64,000 bases of DNA from Tupaia tana (GCA_026018925.1 JAKSZU010000002.1:12583662-12647661), one strand, 5' to 3'; shown: positions 43,726-54,905, counted from the first letter of the stretch. Numbers and translations are program-made. The notes: a model not told the origin generated them from the sequence alone.

Positions 43726-43976
43726 GTCTAGACTCAATGGCTACCACCTTGTCTGCAATTTACCTTCTACAGAAATATCTATCCCTCTTTTTATGAAAGG
43801 AAATCATTTAATAGTTTTAGATTTGGAAGACGGGGGAACTGATAGAAGAACCGGCTGTGCTAACTTTGAACCAGCAACCGCAAAGCCCGAAAGGCTGGGC
43901 GCTAATGGCTGAGAGAAAAACGGACATGCGTTAGATGAGGAGCATCGCTTTCTCATCAGGATGCCACAAACACCAG

Positions 43977-43977
43977 T

Positions 43978-44016
<39 letters not shown>

Positions 44017-44040
44017 CACACACAAATATATATATATATA
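43977..44040. repeat. (CA)n/(TA)n compound microsatellite
   Basis: CACACACA then TATATATA, repeated; it directly abuts the SINE at 44041 and may be its A-tail derivative. A further (CA)n of about 24 bp at 44159-44182 sits inside that SINE. Confidence 0.95.
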
Positions 44041-44280
44041 TTTGTTTAGGTTTTTGTTATAGGGCATGTGTGCTCACGAGAGAGAGACACAGAGAAATCA
44101 TCCCCCGGGGCTGGCCACGCCACAACCCCTTCTCCTCCACTCTCCTCCTGATGTTGGGCACACACACACACACACACACACTTGCCTGGCATGATTTTCA
44201 AGCCACCAAGGCCAGGACTAGAACTGTAGTCAGCTATGCAAGAGCCCAGCACCTTAACCACCATGCAATCTGCTGGCCCC
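44041..44280 (-). mobile_element. CYN-like SINE with internal (CA)n
   Basis: The minus strand starts GGGGCCAGCAGATTGCATGG, has a decayed B-box (ACTACAGTTCTAGTCC) and CCCGGGGGATGATTTC, and ends GCCCTATAACAAAAACC. Its (GTGT) stretch has expanded to a CA microsatellite. Confidence 0.82.
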
Positions 44281-44849
44281 AAAAAACAAATGTAAAGGAA
44301 AGATTAATTAATAGATTCATTCTGAATATTTTACATGGCTGCACTTTAGAGAACTGTAGTGACCTGAGAACTAGCCTGGCCCTCCCACCAGCGTATATAC
44401 AAGCAAGCCAAGGCCAGGCCGGGAGCTGCTGGAGGGATGAGCCAAGCCCCAGGCCATCAGTTCTGTAGAGAGGAGGCCCCTCTTCAGCCGGCCTGTTGTT
44501 ACAGCCTCTGTCCCCACAGGGGGATGTTTCTTCCATGCACATGATGCAGACAATGATCTGGCAGGGAAGGCCCTGGATTAGAAGCTGGGAGACATGAGCG
44601 GTTACTAGACGAGACGATTGCTTATTATAGCCAGCTGTGGTGGCCAGCAGTAACGCCATGCTGAAGCCGTGGGTGAGCTCCAAGTTTCCACTGTAACATC
44701 CTGATGGTGCTGCAACACCCCCATGCCTCAAGGGGACCCCAAAAGCAATCACACTCCTCTCTCCATTCAATGCTTCCTCCCTTAATGGTCCCGTTAGAAC
44801 TAGTGCCATTGCTGTCCGTCCACCTGTGCCAGCCAGAACTCCAAACGAC
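44281..44849. other. Non-repetitive sequence
   Basis: A minus-strand ORF of 238 codons runs 44234-44950 across the SINE head and unique DNA. It has no domain, is built over a repeat and is rejected as a gene. Confidence 0.4.
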
Positions 44850-45290
44850 CTCTTTCTCTTTCTGTCAAGTCTAACACCAAGTTCGAGCCGTTTTCCAGTT
44901 TTCCTGAAAATATCTTCATGTCTCCATCGCCTTGACCGAGCTGTTGTCACTGCATTGCAGCAGGCCCTGGGCCCTCAGATGTCTGTACAGGAGCCCCAAT
45001 ACACCCCCATTATGCTGCCTGCCTACTTAAAAGCTTCCCCAGCCTGCTATTTCACCCCTAGAGTAAAAGCGACTCCCTTCAAGTGGCTCTGGACGTCCAG
45101 TCCCAGACTCCCACAGACTTCTCCAGCCTCGTCTCCCTGGCTTCCTCTCCTCTCTCCCACCCTCCATCTCTCTTTCCTCCCACTCTGCCGGGCTCAGTTT
45201 CTGCTCAGAGCAGGCCCCTGTACCCCAGGGCTTTGGCTTAGGCTGTCCTGCGCTGCAGTCCTTCGCCTGCCTCCTTCCCCTCCCTCCATC
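44850..45290 (-). mobile_element. L2 LINE fragment
   Basis: GCCTACTTAAAAGCTTCCCC, CCTAGAGTAAAAGCGACTCCC, TCTCCAGCCTCGTCTCCC and CCAGGGCTTTGGCTTAGGCTG follow the reverse complement of the L2 3' half. The 5' boundary near 44850 is soft. Confidence 0.6.
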
Positions 45291-45600
45291 AGGCCCCCCG
45301 AGGCCGCCGACTCTGCCAGCAGGTTGGGCCCCCATTGCCCAGGAGTCATTTAGGGAAGGACCCTCTTCTCGGCGGGGCCGATTCCCCACAGGGTGGGGCC
45401 AACCTCCCCCCCTTCCCCGTCCACCAGTGAATCCGCAGTCCCTGCAATCCCAGCATCACGTAGAAGGCCAGGTGGGCCTTTCATTCGTGTTCGTCGTGGT
45501 GGGAGAAGCCTAACTCACCACACAGGTACCTGCCAGGAGGCAGCTGGGAACAGGGCCCCAGCCCAAGAGCTGAGGCAGAAACAAAGCCGGAGAGAAAGAA

Positions 45601-45643
<43 letters not shown>

Positions 45644-46579
45644 ACCTCTAGCAGGCAGGGTTCGCAGCCGCAGCTGCGCAGGCGTGGATGGCACATGGGG
45701 GAGCTAGGCCAGACACCTTGGCAGGGCCTGGTTAGGCGGCATCCACGTGGTGTCCCTGAACCTGCACTGCAGCTGACGGCAGCACCCAGCAGATAGCATG
45801 GTCAGTCGGAACGGGACTGGGTGACCACTCCCCTTCAGGCACTGCGGGCTTCTGGCCTCGACTCCTCCCTGACTTTGAAGGAAAATGCTGTATTACCTGG
45901 GTCTGTCCTGTAAATCACTTTAAAAATTGTTCTTCCGTCTATAAAATCATGCTATTTTGGAACACGATCTGCCTTTGTGCGAGTGGAGGGGCGAATGGAA
46001 TATTTCATCAGAATAACTATTTACTGACAATTCGTACTATTTTATAGCCCGTGTCTTTTGAAATGGATGGGAGTTCATTATTCCGTGGTTTATAAAATCT
46101 TCCAGACTGAATGATGAACTCACATCTGCTACAATTGGGACGGATGATAAAACTGGTGTGAGTTATCTATAAATATTTATTGTCAAGAAATATCAGTGTG
46201 TATTGCTGTTTTTAGGAAAATAATGCATATTTTATTATTGATACATAAAGCAGGACATTTATGTTTACTACACATAATAACATAGAAAGTAATAAAATCA
46301 TATTCTGTAGAGAATATCAGAGAGGCAGAAACAAAGATGAAATTTTGGGTTCAAAACCTAGTTTTACAAAAACATTTGTTAAAGCCCAAGCTACTAGGAC
46401 AACCCCCCTTTAAAGTATTAAAACCTTCAATACAGTTGAAAATTGGCAATTAAGTTTCAAAATCAATATGATTATAATTTCTGCCTTAGAAAATAGCTTA
46501 TTATCAAAGGCCGCCTTCTAAAAACACAGTAAATCCTTGCTAAATTCACCAGTTCTCAGTGCTTGCTGCGTGGCTGGTG
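45291..46579. other. Unique sequence; (CA)n at 45601-45642; candidate conserved element 45890-46260
   Basis: The CA repeat is pure over about 42 bp. From 45890 to 46260 the DNA is repeat-free with words such as AAATCACTTTAAAAATTG, ATGGGAGTTCATTATTCC and TATCTATAAATATTTATTG. This is the most enhancer-like stretch in the window by composition, but no alignment supports it. Confidence 0.38.
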
Positions 46580-46866
46580 TTTTTTTTTTTTTTTTTTTTT
46601 TTTTTGTTTTGTTTTTTTTTTTTTGAGAGTTTTTTGCTATAAGGCATGTGCATTCACCAGAAAGAGACAGAGAGATAGAAAGCGAGAAATCACCCCCCAG
46701 GGGGGATGGCCACGCCGCAATCCCTTCTCCTCCATTCTCCTCTCAGGATCTTGGGCACGCACGCACACACACCTGGTGTGAGTTCAAGCCACCGAGTCCC
46801 AGACTTGAACCACCATCGGCTATGTGGGAGTTCAGCGACATAGCCATTACGCTAAATGCTGGTCCC
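46580..46866 (-). mobile_element. CYN-like SINE, full length, long T-tail
   Basis: The minus-strand head is GGGACCAGCATTTAGCGTAATGG, with the CCCCCCTGGGGGG hairpin and a GTGCCTTATAGC variant. The tail has T29, then TTGTTTTG and T13. The flanks CTGCGTGGCTG and CTGTGTAGCTG may be its decayed duplication. Confidence 0.88.
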
Positions 46867-46997
46867 ACTGTGTAGCTGTCTTCATCTGCCATGAAATACA
46901 CTCCTCTCTGAATTCCACTCTGTCCTTTCCCCCCACAAAGTTCTTTTGAGGGAAAATTGCACAACAGAGAACTTTAAAAATATATTAATACACACGT

Positions 46998-47093
46998 GGG
47001 GGGGTGGCAGGTGGCATTGCAATTAAGGGTGCTGGACTCCCACATTGCTGACCATGGTTCAAGTCCCCGACCTAGCAGCTTGCTTTCTCACTT

Positions 47094-47143
<50 letters not shown>

Positions 47144-47191
47144 GGTCAAATTAAAATGCATCAAATAAATAGTTAAATAAAATAATTATTT
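46998..47191 (+). mobile_element. Short SINE subtype, copy 2, with (TC)n
   Basis: GTGGCAGGTGGCATTGCAATTAAG head, GACTCCCACATTGCTGACC, B box GGTTCAAGTCC, then ACCTAGCAGCTT joined to GCTTTCTCACTTTC exactly as in copy 1. A (TC)n block lies at 47098-47127. The flanks share TTAAAAA(A)TATA. Confidence 0.72.
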
Positions 47192-47204
47192 TTAAAAAAT
47201 ATAC

Positions 47205-47415
47205 ATGTATGATGTGTATGTGATAGATACATGCATACAAGTATATATGTGCATGTGTATATATTTGTGATCATGTTTGTATGCATGTACCTGTGTACAT
47301 ATATGTATATGTGTGTGGGTTTTGTATGGATGTGTATTTGTTTATGTGCATGTATGTGAGCATTATGTGGGTATGTACATGTATGTGCGTGATTATGTAT
47401 GCATGTGTACACATG
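47205..47415. repeat. TG/ATGTGT-rich imperfect microsatellite
   Basis: About 200 bp of purine-pyrimidine alternation built from ATGTGT, GTATGT and ACATGT words. Its long ORFs in several frames are composition artefacts. Confidence 0.85.
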
Positions 47416-47425
47416 TCTATATCCA

Positions 47426-47550
47426 GGAGGGCTTCAAAATGTTGTGGGAAAATGGAATTAAAGTACGAGCTTGTTTTGGTGCCAACATTTTCTGAATGCA
47501 TTGCTTTTTAATAGTACACGTTTTCCACACTCTTTTGGAAGATCGCTCCC
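47426..47550. mobile_element. Possible mariner-like MITE, about 125 bp
   Basis: The left end GGAGGGCTTCAAAATGTTGT and the reverse complement of the right end (GGAGCGATCTTCCAAAAGAG) pair loosely, like the ends of the element at 809-912 (CTTCAAAnAGTT / CTTCCAAAAG). Confidence 0.35.
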
Positions 47551-48839
47551 CTTGCGTGCACATGTCTGAGTCACTGGGAAAGTCAGAAGGGAGTTTTGCA
47601 TAGAAAGACATGTCAGGACTTTCCCGACGATGTAAGATGCGTATTGGATTAGAGGCGCTGTGGTCCTGTTTTTCACAAAGAGCAGGTGGAATGTGAATAG
47701 TTCGCACCTAACTTTCAAAAGTCTTGGTGTCTACTGCTTGGCGGCACACTCAGACCGAAAGTGATTTTCAGAGCAAAATAAAGCAGCGGCATCAAGTGTC
47801 CAGGCAGAGGGGTCACGGGCATGTGGCAGGTTCACGTTTGCTGTGGGTTTTCCTCGCTCTTCGTGTCGTCGCGCCTGAGGGCCATTCACAAATTAGTCAC
47901 TCTCGTGCTACCAAGAGGGCAGGGATCTCCGGCACAGAGAGCGAGCCAAGTGCCAGCCTCCAGGGCCAGGCGCCGAGCAGCCTCCGGCTGACCTCACGCC
48001 ACGCTCGGATTGGTCCTCACACTGTGACCGGCCCCAGGGCCACTTCAAGTTCAAAAGCCCTCACACGTTTCTTTTCAGTTCCAAAGGGACACCCCAAGCC
48101 TAGCCATGTGCGCAGATGCCTCTGACACTTGAACCAGAGCGTTTGACAAGGGCCAGGACTGTGGCGCCGCCTCGCCCTTCTCTTACTGGATGTGCGAAAC
48201 ACTCATTTACGCAGAGAAGCCGTCGGTGAGGAGCCCGCGTGCGCCCGAGCCCTGGGCGTGGGGTGTGCGGCGGGGACCCCGGGGCAGTGTGCGCGGGCTG
48301 GGACCGGGCAAATGGCAGGGTCTGCGGCCAGTGAAGGTGTGCTCGGTGCGGTCACCATGGTCAAACCTGTCTCTTTCGTTTTGTTGTTTTCTTAAAAATT
48401 AAGGAAATTATCTCGAGACGGGGCCTCCAGGTTCCCTGTTTTCTTGTTTCCCCACAGCATTTAGACGCTATTCAAATAACATTTATTCTGTGTCATCTTC
48501 TTAGAGCTGGTTTTTCAAAATAGATATTTAGCTCGAGATAATAGCTCACTGAGATGCCCAGGGTTTTTCCTTAATTGCGATTTCATCTCATGCACTTGAA
48601 GTTCCAAGCCCTAATAGTGTTTGAAGTGGGCTGCCGTCTGATTCGCCTTCACAATTCTCTCGAACTTTCTGTCAGAGAATTACGACCTTGGCATAGTGAA
48701 GAGCGGTCTGTCCTCGCTGGTGCTCTGCGTGTGTGGCGCTTTGTAACTGGAGGCGCCGAAGGTAGATGTCGGAGTGCAAGACCCAGACGGACCTGCACCC
48801 GGCACGGCTCTGACTCGTCAGAACCGCGATCGTGGGCTC
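47551..48839. other. Unique sequence with a CpG-rich patch
   Basis: No repeat is recognised. The GC-rich core is described as a separate feature at 48155-48358. ORFs at 47724-48125 and 48190-48402 are not recognisable. Confidence 0.4.
48155..48358. promoter_or_regulatory. Short CpG-rich patch, possible CpG island
   Basis: About 21 CpG dinucleotides in about 205 bp by hand count, far above the surroundings, and outside any recognised SINE. Runs such as GGAGCCCGCGTGCGCCCGAG and GTGCGGCGGGGACC are typical. It is shorter than classical islands. It could be an alternative promoter or exon border, but no transcription evidence is available. Confidence 0.45.
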
Positions 48840-48905
48840 ATCCTTTACGGTTTCTCAGACTCAGTTTCCTTATCTGTAAAATGAAGAAAATAAGCTGTCG
48901 CGTGC
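48840..48905 (+). mobile_element. MIR SINE fragment
   Basis: CAGACTCAGTTTCCTTATCTGTAAAATGAAGAAAATAAG matches the MIR core segment 'cctcagtttcctcatctgtaaaatggggataat'. Confidence 0.8.
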
Positions 48906-48939
48906 AGGACTGCTAAGACAAATAGATTCAGGCCTAACT

Positions 48940-49127
48940 TGAGCGGCGTAGGTGGCCGGGCCTGCTGCAGTATGGGAAGGCCTGGGCTTTGACCCTGAGC
49001 CAACCTGAACACGCAGGGTTCACCTGTCACCCTGGCTGGCGGGGAAGTGGCAGGGAGGATTGTGGCATGGTAGGATCCAGTCAGAGGTCACTGCCTCTCT
49101 CTCTTTTTCTCTCTCTTACGAAATGAA
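48940..49127 (+). mobile_element. SINE, third family, tentative
   Basis: GCGGCGTAGGTGGCCGGGCC, then AGTATGGGAAGGCCTGGGCTTTGACCC, a CCTGGCTGGCGG core and CTCTCTCTTACGAAATGAAT tail. Immediately followed by the copy at 49128, so the two stand head to tail. Confidence 0.5.
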
Positions 49128-49345
49128 TAGGCGCATTTTGCTCCACGATGCCGAAGCCACATGGGAAGGTCCTGGGTTCACATCCCAAAGCATCCCTCCA
49201 CACTCCAAAGGGGCTACATGTGCATGAGCCCACGGCCCTGGCTGGCCGAGGCTGAGCGTGCACCACACCTTGTTAGGGATGCCCGTTCTTTCTCTCCCTT
49301 TTTCTTTCCTACTCTCAGAGGAAATAAATAAACTTTTAAAAAGAG
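49128..49345 (+). mobile_element. SINE, third (GGCTGG) family
   Basis: AAGCCACATGGGAAGGTCC, GGGTTCACATCCC (B-box-like), CCCTGGCTGGCCGAGGCTGAGC and CTCAGAGGAAATAAATAAAC tail. Confidence 0.65.
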
Positions 49346-50474
49346 AGAGAAATAGATTCAATGTTTGCAAAGTACACACCCCCAGCAAGCGTTCCACAGC
49401 CTATAGCTATTATTAACAGCATCTTAAGTTTGAAATTTTAAATAAGGTATGAAAGAAGTTAGCTAGTTATCATAGCTTTGAATGGGAACTAATAGAACAA
49501 ATTCTATGTTGCTAGATTTATAATACTAGACCCATTCAGGCAGCACTTTATCTGAAATTTGAGCATAAAATTAGGTCTCAATTATCTAAGAAAAATAATA
49601 CGTACAGAACTTTTTATCGCAAAATAACTGCTTTTCTACATTCCCAAACACTTTCAAATGACTTTTCTCAATTACTTTCCCAGAATATACAGGGAACATA
49701 AATTAGTTGTACATAATATCTAAAATGACTTATGGTTTGGGAGCAGCTGCTGTATAGCAAAGATCAGCAAGCACACTCCAAAGAGAAGCACGAGGAGCTT
49801 AGGGCTAGACGGGTCTTCAGGGGTGACTTACCCAGGCTCTTGCCTTTGTTCGTGCGATTAACTGGGAGTTGCCACAGTGACGATCAGGAGGTCGTGACCA
49901 GTAGCTGGAACAAGTGATAAAAGCAGTCCTTCCATGGGAGAGGCCAGGCCTCAAGGTCAGCCACAAGCCACAGGGACAGGAGGCTGGAAATGTCACGGCA
50001 GCCCAGTGACAAAGTTGGGCTTCTGTGTGCTGGTCCTTGGGTGTCAGGGACTCCCGTTGTCCAGCGTATCTGCTGGTGCTTTGATCTTACTGCGCGCTTG
50101 TTTGAGTCACTGTCTTGCCTGGTGTGGCATTAGCTGCGTTAGGGTCCAGTCAGTAGAAGCTGTGTTTCTGTAAACAGTTCCTTTCCCTAGATATTTCCTC
50201 ATTTGAGGAATTACAGATTGTGAGACTAGCTGCATCGCTCGTATTAATGTTGTGCCCCTTTTCCATCTGTAAACGTCTTTTCATTTCCCACAGATGTCTT
50301 CCATTTCTCTTTGCACATGGAAGTTCCTCAGTGTCATTGCGCTACACGAGTAAGTCTACACAACCCCAGTCTAAACGGTGACCACACCATCACGCGTGCA
50401 TTGAGCGACCCTCGCGGTGTGCACCAGGCCACCTCGTCCCACCAAACTATGCTGGCTTGAGGGGGGAGCTCTGA
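49346..50474. other. Non-repetitive sequence, AT-rich to 49720
   Basis: No gene or clear repeat. 49390-49720 is AT-rich and repeat-free. ORFs at 49732-50173 have no domain. Confidence 0.4.
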
Positions 50475-50600
50475 TGACTGGCATTTTACCCACGGGGAAA
50501 TGAAGCCTGCCAGAGCTACTTGACTTGCTGGTCAAGTTCAGCTGGTAGATCAGGACAGCCGAGAAGTGGGGCAGTCGCTGGCCATAGGGTTCAGGCCGGC
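50475..50600 (-). mobile_element. MIR SINE fragment
   Basis: GGCATTTTACCCACGGGGAAATGAAGCCTGCCAGAGCTACTTGACTTGC parallels the MIR reverse complement (cattttacagatgaggaaactgaggc...gttaagtgacttgc). Confidence 0.6.
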
Positions 50601-51054
50601 CGGAGCCCACATTGTCACCTGCAGCACGCAACTCTCCGTCTTCCAGGTTACCTTGTACCCACAAGTCATGCTAGTCCTCCCTCTGCACAAACTCACTCAG
50701 TGCCCAAACTGAACACACAGAGCAGCCACTGAATGGCTTTCTTAATGGGGTTGGTCATATTAACTACTCATTTGCAGGAGAGAATTTTCTAAAGGTCTAA
50801 AAGTGTTCATAACACCCAAACCTAGAAGTCCATGTTGCCCCTTTGGCCATGGATGGAACAACAGAAAGAAGCAGGCCCTGGAGCTGGAAGCTGCAGCCAC
50901 TGCCCAGGAAGCAGGACGCAGGCCCGCTGCTCCGGCCAGGCCAGGCACCTCTGCTCACTTGTTCGAACTTGGGGGGACAACTGCGTTGCCCCATCACCTA
51001 AGGTCTAAATAAGGATGCTAGCCATAGCACATGCCTCACTGGATAATTATTTTT
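50601..51054. other. Non-repetitive sequence
   Basis: No gene or clear repeat. Overlapping ORFs at 50797-51012 on both strands are chance. Confidence 0.4.
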
Positions 51055-51140
51055 TTTAACCAAGATTGGATGAAATAATATATTTGAACACAGTTCAGCA
51101 CACGGCAATAGGGACTACTCAACAGATGTCACACTGGCAC
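51055..51140 (+). mobile_element. MIR SINE 3' fragment
   Basis: GGATGAAATAATATATTTGAACACAGTTCAGCACACGGCAATAGGGACTACTCAACAGATG parallels the MIR 3' part. Confidence 0.5.
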
Positions 51141-52361
51141 CGTCACTGTGTCATGACCCAGTGAGAGCGCTGGGTGTGGTGCCGTCCACGGTGGTCGTTT
51201 AGATGTGACACCGGATGAAGTGAAATCAGACAGGAGCTTCCCAGGAAGCCCACGGTCAGGAGAGGAGGGAACACTGCCCGAGGTGCCACATCAGCAGGCC
51301 CGATCTGCCTCGTAGGGCCTCTCCTTTCCTGTCAAGGATTCTTAAGCAGTGTCCCTGTTCCTGGGAACCCTGCCGTCCCTCCCGGCAGGTGCCCACTTAA
51401 CCGTCTAACTCAGCTCCTTACGTCCTTGGCCTCAGTCCAGCTGCTCCGCGGCTTCTCCCTGGGCCTTGATTCCCGGGTTCCTGCCCCTTGTCCTCCGGGT
51501 GACTCCTCTGCTTCCCCATCGGCCCCTGCACGTACCCTGCACCCCACTGATAGGGGCGCCACAGGGCCTGCCCCCTTCCACGCCGCAGCGATGTTTCACC
51601 TTCGTGATGGTTTTCCAGCTAACATTTCCTGAACACTGAGTTAAAGCTGACGCCATTTTCCTGTAAATGAGTTCACCATCCCTTAAAACCAGGGCCGCAC
51701 TAAGGGCCTTCCAGAGAAGCGTAAATGCCACGTGAGTGACTCAAGGAGCGAAATCGCTCTGACCCGGTGATCAGGACAGGCCTCACAGCCGAGCGACCTT
51801 CACAGACTGCGTGCGCAGAGCGGGAGGGGACCAGCAGGGAAGGCCAGCCACCGAGGAGGTGGGAGCCTCTACTCCCTGGGACAGCGACTGCAGCTTACTG
51901 GGCCGGAACCTAGTGTTCCGAGAGGGAGGGTCAGAGATGAGACCTGGTGGGAAGCCCACCACCAGGGCGCCATGCCCGGCCCCTGAAATTTAGGCAACAG
52001 CTACGGCAGATTTCTGAAGGTCCCCGGGGGGAGAAATGGCAGAGCTGGGTCTTCGTGGGTTTAGTGAGGCTGTTGGGGGAATGGAGGTGACGGGCTAGAC
52101 AGAGAGGGGTAAGAGCAGCCGGTGGAGAAGTTATGACGATAGGGAGCAGATCCGGCGAGCACTGGGGTGGAGCGTGACGGTAGGGACACAGGAAAGGAGG
52201 CTTAGCCTGGACCCCAGCCGGGTGCAGGCGCGGGTGGCCCCAGTCCCTCTTCTCGTGCTTTCACAGACTCTCCAGGGAGCTCAGTCCAGCATCTAACATT
52301 TTTCATGGACCCACAATAACAGTCACTCACCAGGCCAATGTTTGTCTTAGTAACACAATTA
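51141..52361. other. GC-rich unique sequence
   Basis: No gene. 52030-52190 has L2-like words (GTTTAGTGAGGCTG...GGAGGTGACGGGC) but cannot be assigned. Confidence 0.4.
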
Positions 52362-52572
52362 GGGCCAGCTGGGGTGGTTAAGGAAGCTGGATCCCATGTG
52401 GCCGATTGCATGGTTCAAGTCCCAGACCCTGCAGTTTGAAAAACATGCCCGAAATCCTGAGAAGAGAAGGGATTGCAACATGATCATCATCCTCAGGGGC
52501 TGTTTCCTCCCCTTTCCTCTGTCTCTCTCCAGCAAGCACACTTGGCCTATAGCAATCTTTAAAAACAAACAA
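52362..52572 (+). mobile_element. Old CYN-like SINE
   Basis: GGGCCAGCTGGGGTGGTTAAG head, GGATCCCATGTGGCCGATTG, B box GGTTCAAGTCCCAGACCC, AAACATGCCCGAAATCC and TTGGCCTATAGCAATC end. A body segment is shortened. Confidence 0.75.
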
Positions 52573-53501
52573 AAAAAGAAGCACAATAAAGACCCTTACA
52601 CTCCCTGACTAACTGGCTACCTTAATGTTCTTTAATAATCTTGAGTAAGTTGAACTAGATTCATTCAATGTTCTGTTTCCTCTAATTGCTTTAAAAAGAT
52701 TTCTGTCCCTTTTTGTACATTTGCTGGTATAGAAGCTGGACATCACCTCCTGATGGGGCTCTCAGAAAAGAGCAGGCCATCTCATACCCTGGAAGGCAAG
52801 GATGTTTTCCAAAGACAGAGACAGATTGCAAACTGGTCCTAGAAATAAATTCAAACTCAGTGCTAATATCTAGGCATCTTCCCAGTAAACCGAGGGAATA
52901 CTTAAGTCTCCACGACTTCCCTTTATTCTTAACAGGAAAGGTTTAACAGCTAGTAAAGCTTCTACACAATCCTACGAATCGCTGTGTTCTCTGGAGATCG
53001 TACTGATACTAGAGTCATGGTCGGCAATCAATGATGAACCATCGATTTCAGCTCTCGGGACTCAATGCCCTTCCTGCCAGGGATTGCGGCGTTGCGGCAC
53101 ACTTAACGTGCCCCCGCGCGTGTGCACACCTACACAAGCACACGCCAGGGCAAGCATGTGTGTGCGCACCAATGCTACTGCTTAGATCTGGCTTGTTGAG
53201 AGACCCAGATCCAGGCTGTTTCTCAATCCTGGCTAAAAACAAAATACAAAAGCTCTGCAAAGTTCAGTAGTCAAAGCACGAGGATGGAATTAAGCTTGCC
53301 ATGCCTATTTTTGGGTAACCCAAGGCCACGTCTGACCAAGACGGTGCCTCTGTCTCAAGCAGATTGCTGTGTCGTTGATAATGACGTCAGGAATTGTGGG
53401 AAGACGCAGGTTGGAAATTTCAGTTCCTACCTTCCCATGAAATGAGAAAGAGTCACTAAAATATCCAGCTTCCGCATAATATAGGGACTAAGGAGACGCA
53501 G
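52573..53501. other. Non-repetitive sequence
   Basis: No gene or clear repeat. Confidence 0.4.
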
Positions 53502-53750
53502 GCCCGGCTGTGGTGGTGCGGCGCTGGCCCACGGCTCCACAGTCCTGGCAGCCATGGACGACTGGGGTCAGTCCCCAGGCATCCTCGTACCCTCTGGTGT
53601 ACCCATGGTCCTGGGAGCTGGGAATTCGGAGAGGGGCAATGGCCGTGTGAGACCCTGGTTGGGATGCTTGTCTTTCTGGCCCTCTCCTTCCTTCCACTCT
53701 CCCTCTATCTCTCATGAAAGAAATAAATTAACTTTAAGAAAAAAAGACAT
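53502..53750 (+). mobile_element. SINE, third family
   Basis: CCCGGCTGTGGTGGTGCGGCG head, GCCATGGACGACTGGGGTCAGTCC, TGAGACCCTGGTTGGGATG and CTATCTCTCATGAAAGAAATAAATT tail, the last shared with 43223 and 7565. Confidence 0.6.
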
Positions 53751-54628
53751 GTAGCAAGAAAATAAACATATGTAATGACAGTCTACATAACCATCAAAGA
53801 AAATTAACATAAATAGCCCAAAATATTACATTAAAGTAGGATACATAAAGAATATAGGCTTATAGTATTGTGAGATATTTTTATCGCAGTTTTAATTATT
53901 TTTGAAAATGAAATATAGATCTATTAAAAATATAGTTTTTTGACATGAATATGAAAGAGATAACTATAAAAAGAAAGTGACAGTAGTAGCCACATTTTCA
54001 TATATTCTAGCAAAGCCTAGTAATAAGCTCTTCTAGAACTAGCCAATTTTCTAGTTCCCACATCGATTTTATTTTTGCCAAGATACTATCTAGCCTGATA
54101 CCTCCAATAGCAATTATAGAATATGACCCAATTATTTCTTTAAGAAAAAAAAAGGAATTAACTTTTTTCATTTTTAATGAAAATGTTCTAAAACAAAAAA
54201 ATACAATTGTAGTAAAATAAATGAAGAAATTGTGCTTCTTTGTATTGGAATATTTTTCATAAAACATTACAAATATATTAATGAGACTTTAATCTCATAT
54301 AAGAAAGTTAACCTGCTATAATATTGCTCTATGTATGTTTATATAAAATGGTATGAGAGTAAAACAAATTATGTCATCATGATATTATTCTGTATCCCCT
54401 ACGGAAACATTTTTATAAAGCCATTTAAAAAGCATATTGTTGGGGAAAAGTCTTAGTCTTACTGTGGATGGTACCTGTAAACAAATTAATTTCATGGAAA
54501 AGCAAAGAAAATGCTAAAAACAAAATTTAAAATTAGTCAATAAATATCAGGTTGTCAATGTTGGTGTCAGTTCTTCCCAAATGCAAAATGACCACCTGAG
54601 GAAAAATGAACCACTGGGAAAAGGTTGT
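53751..54628. other. AT-rich unique sequence; contains one arm of an inverted repeat
   Basis: No gene. The 46-bp arm at 54293-54338 is described separately. Confidence 0.4.
54293..54338 (+). repeat. Donor arm of an inverted duplication
   Basis: TCTCATATAAGAAAGTTAAC... for 46 bp is found in reverse complement at 55631-55676 with a single difference (C/T), 1.3 kb away. The surrounding sequence does not match beyond a few more words upstream. Confidence 0.9.
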
Positions 54629-54644
54629 AAGAAATAAGCATTTT

Positions 54645-54905
54645 GGGAACCAGCAGTTAGCGTAATGGCTATGTCGCTGGACTCCCACGTAGTCGACCGC
54701 AGTTCGCATCCCAGACCCGGTGGCTTAAAACTCACGCCGGGCGCGTGTGCGTGCGTGCCCAAGATCCCGAGAGGAAAATGGAGGAGAAGGGATTGCGGCG
54801 TGACCATCCCCCCTGGGGGGTGATTTCTCGCTTTCTGTCTCTATGTCTCTCTCTGTCTGTCTGGCAAGCGCACGCGCCCTATAGCGAAAATCTCTCCAAA
54901 AAAAA
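54645..54905 (+). mobile_element. Young CYN-like SINE, full length
   Basis: GGGAACCAGCAGTTAGCGTAATGG head, CGACCGCAGTTCGCATCCC, CCCCCCTGGGGGG at 54808-54820, GCGCACGCGCCCTATAGCG and A10 tail. The perfect 16-bp duplication AAGAAATAAGCATTTT lies at 54629-54644 and 54906-54921. Confidence 0.95.

Noticed and set aside
44234..44950. 238-codon minus-strand ORF
   Set aside because: Runs through the head of a CYN-like SINE and unique DNA. No recognisable domain.
47173..47501. Overlapping His/Thr- and Cys/Val-rich ORFs
   Set aside because: Translation of a TG/ATGTGT microsatellite.
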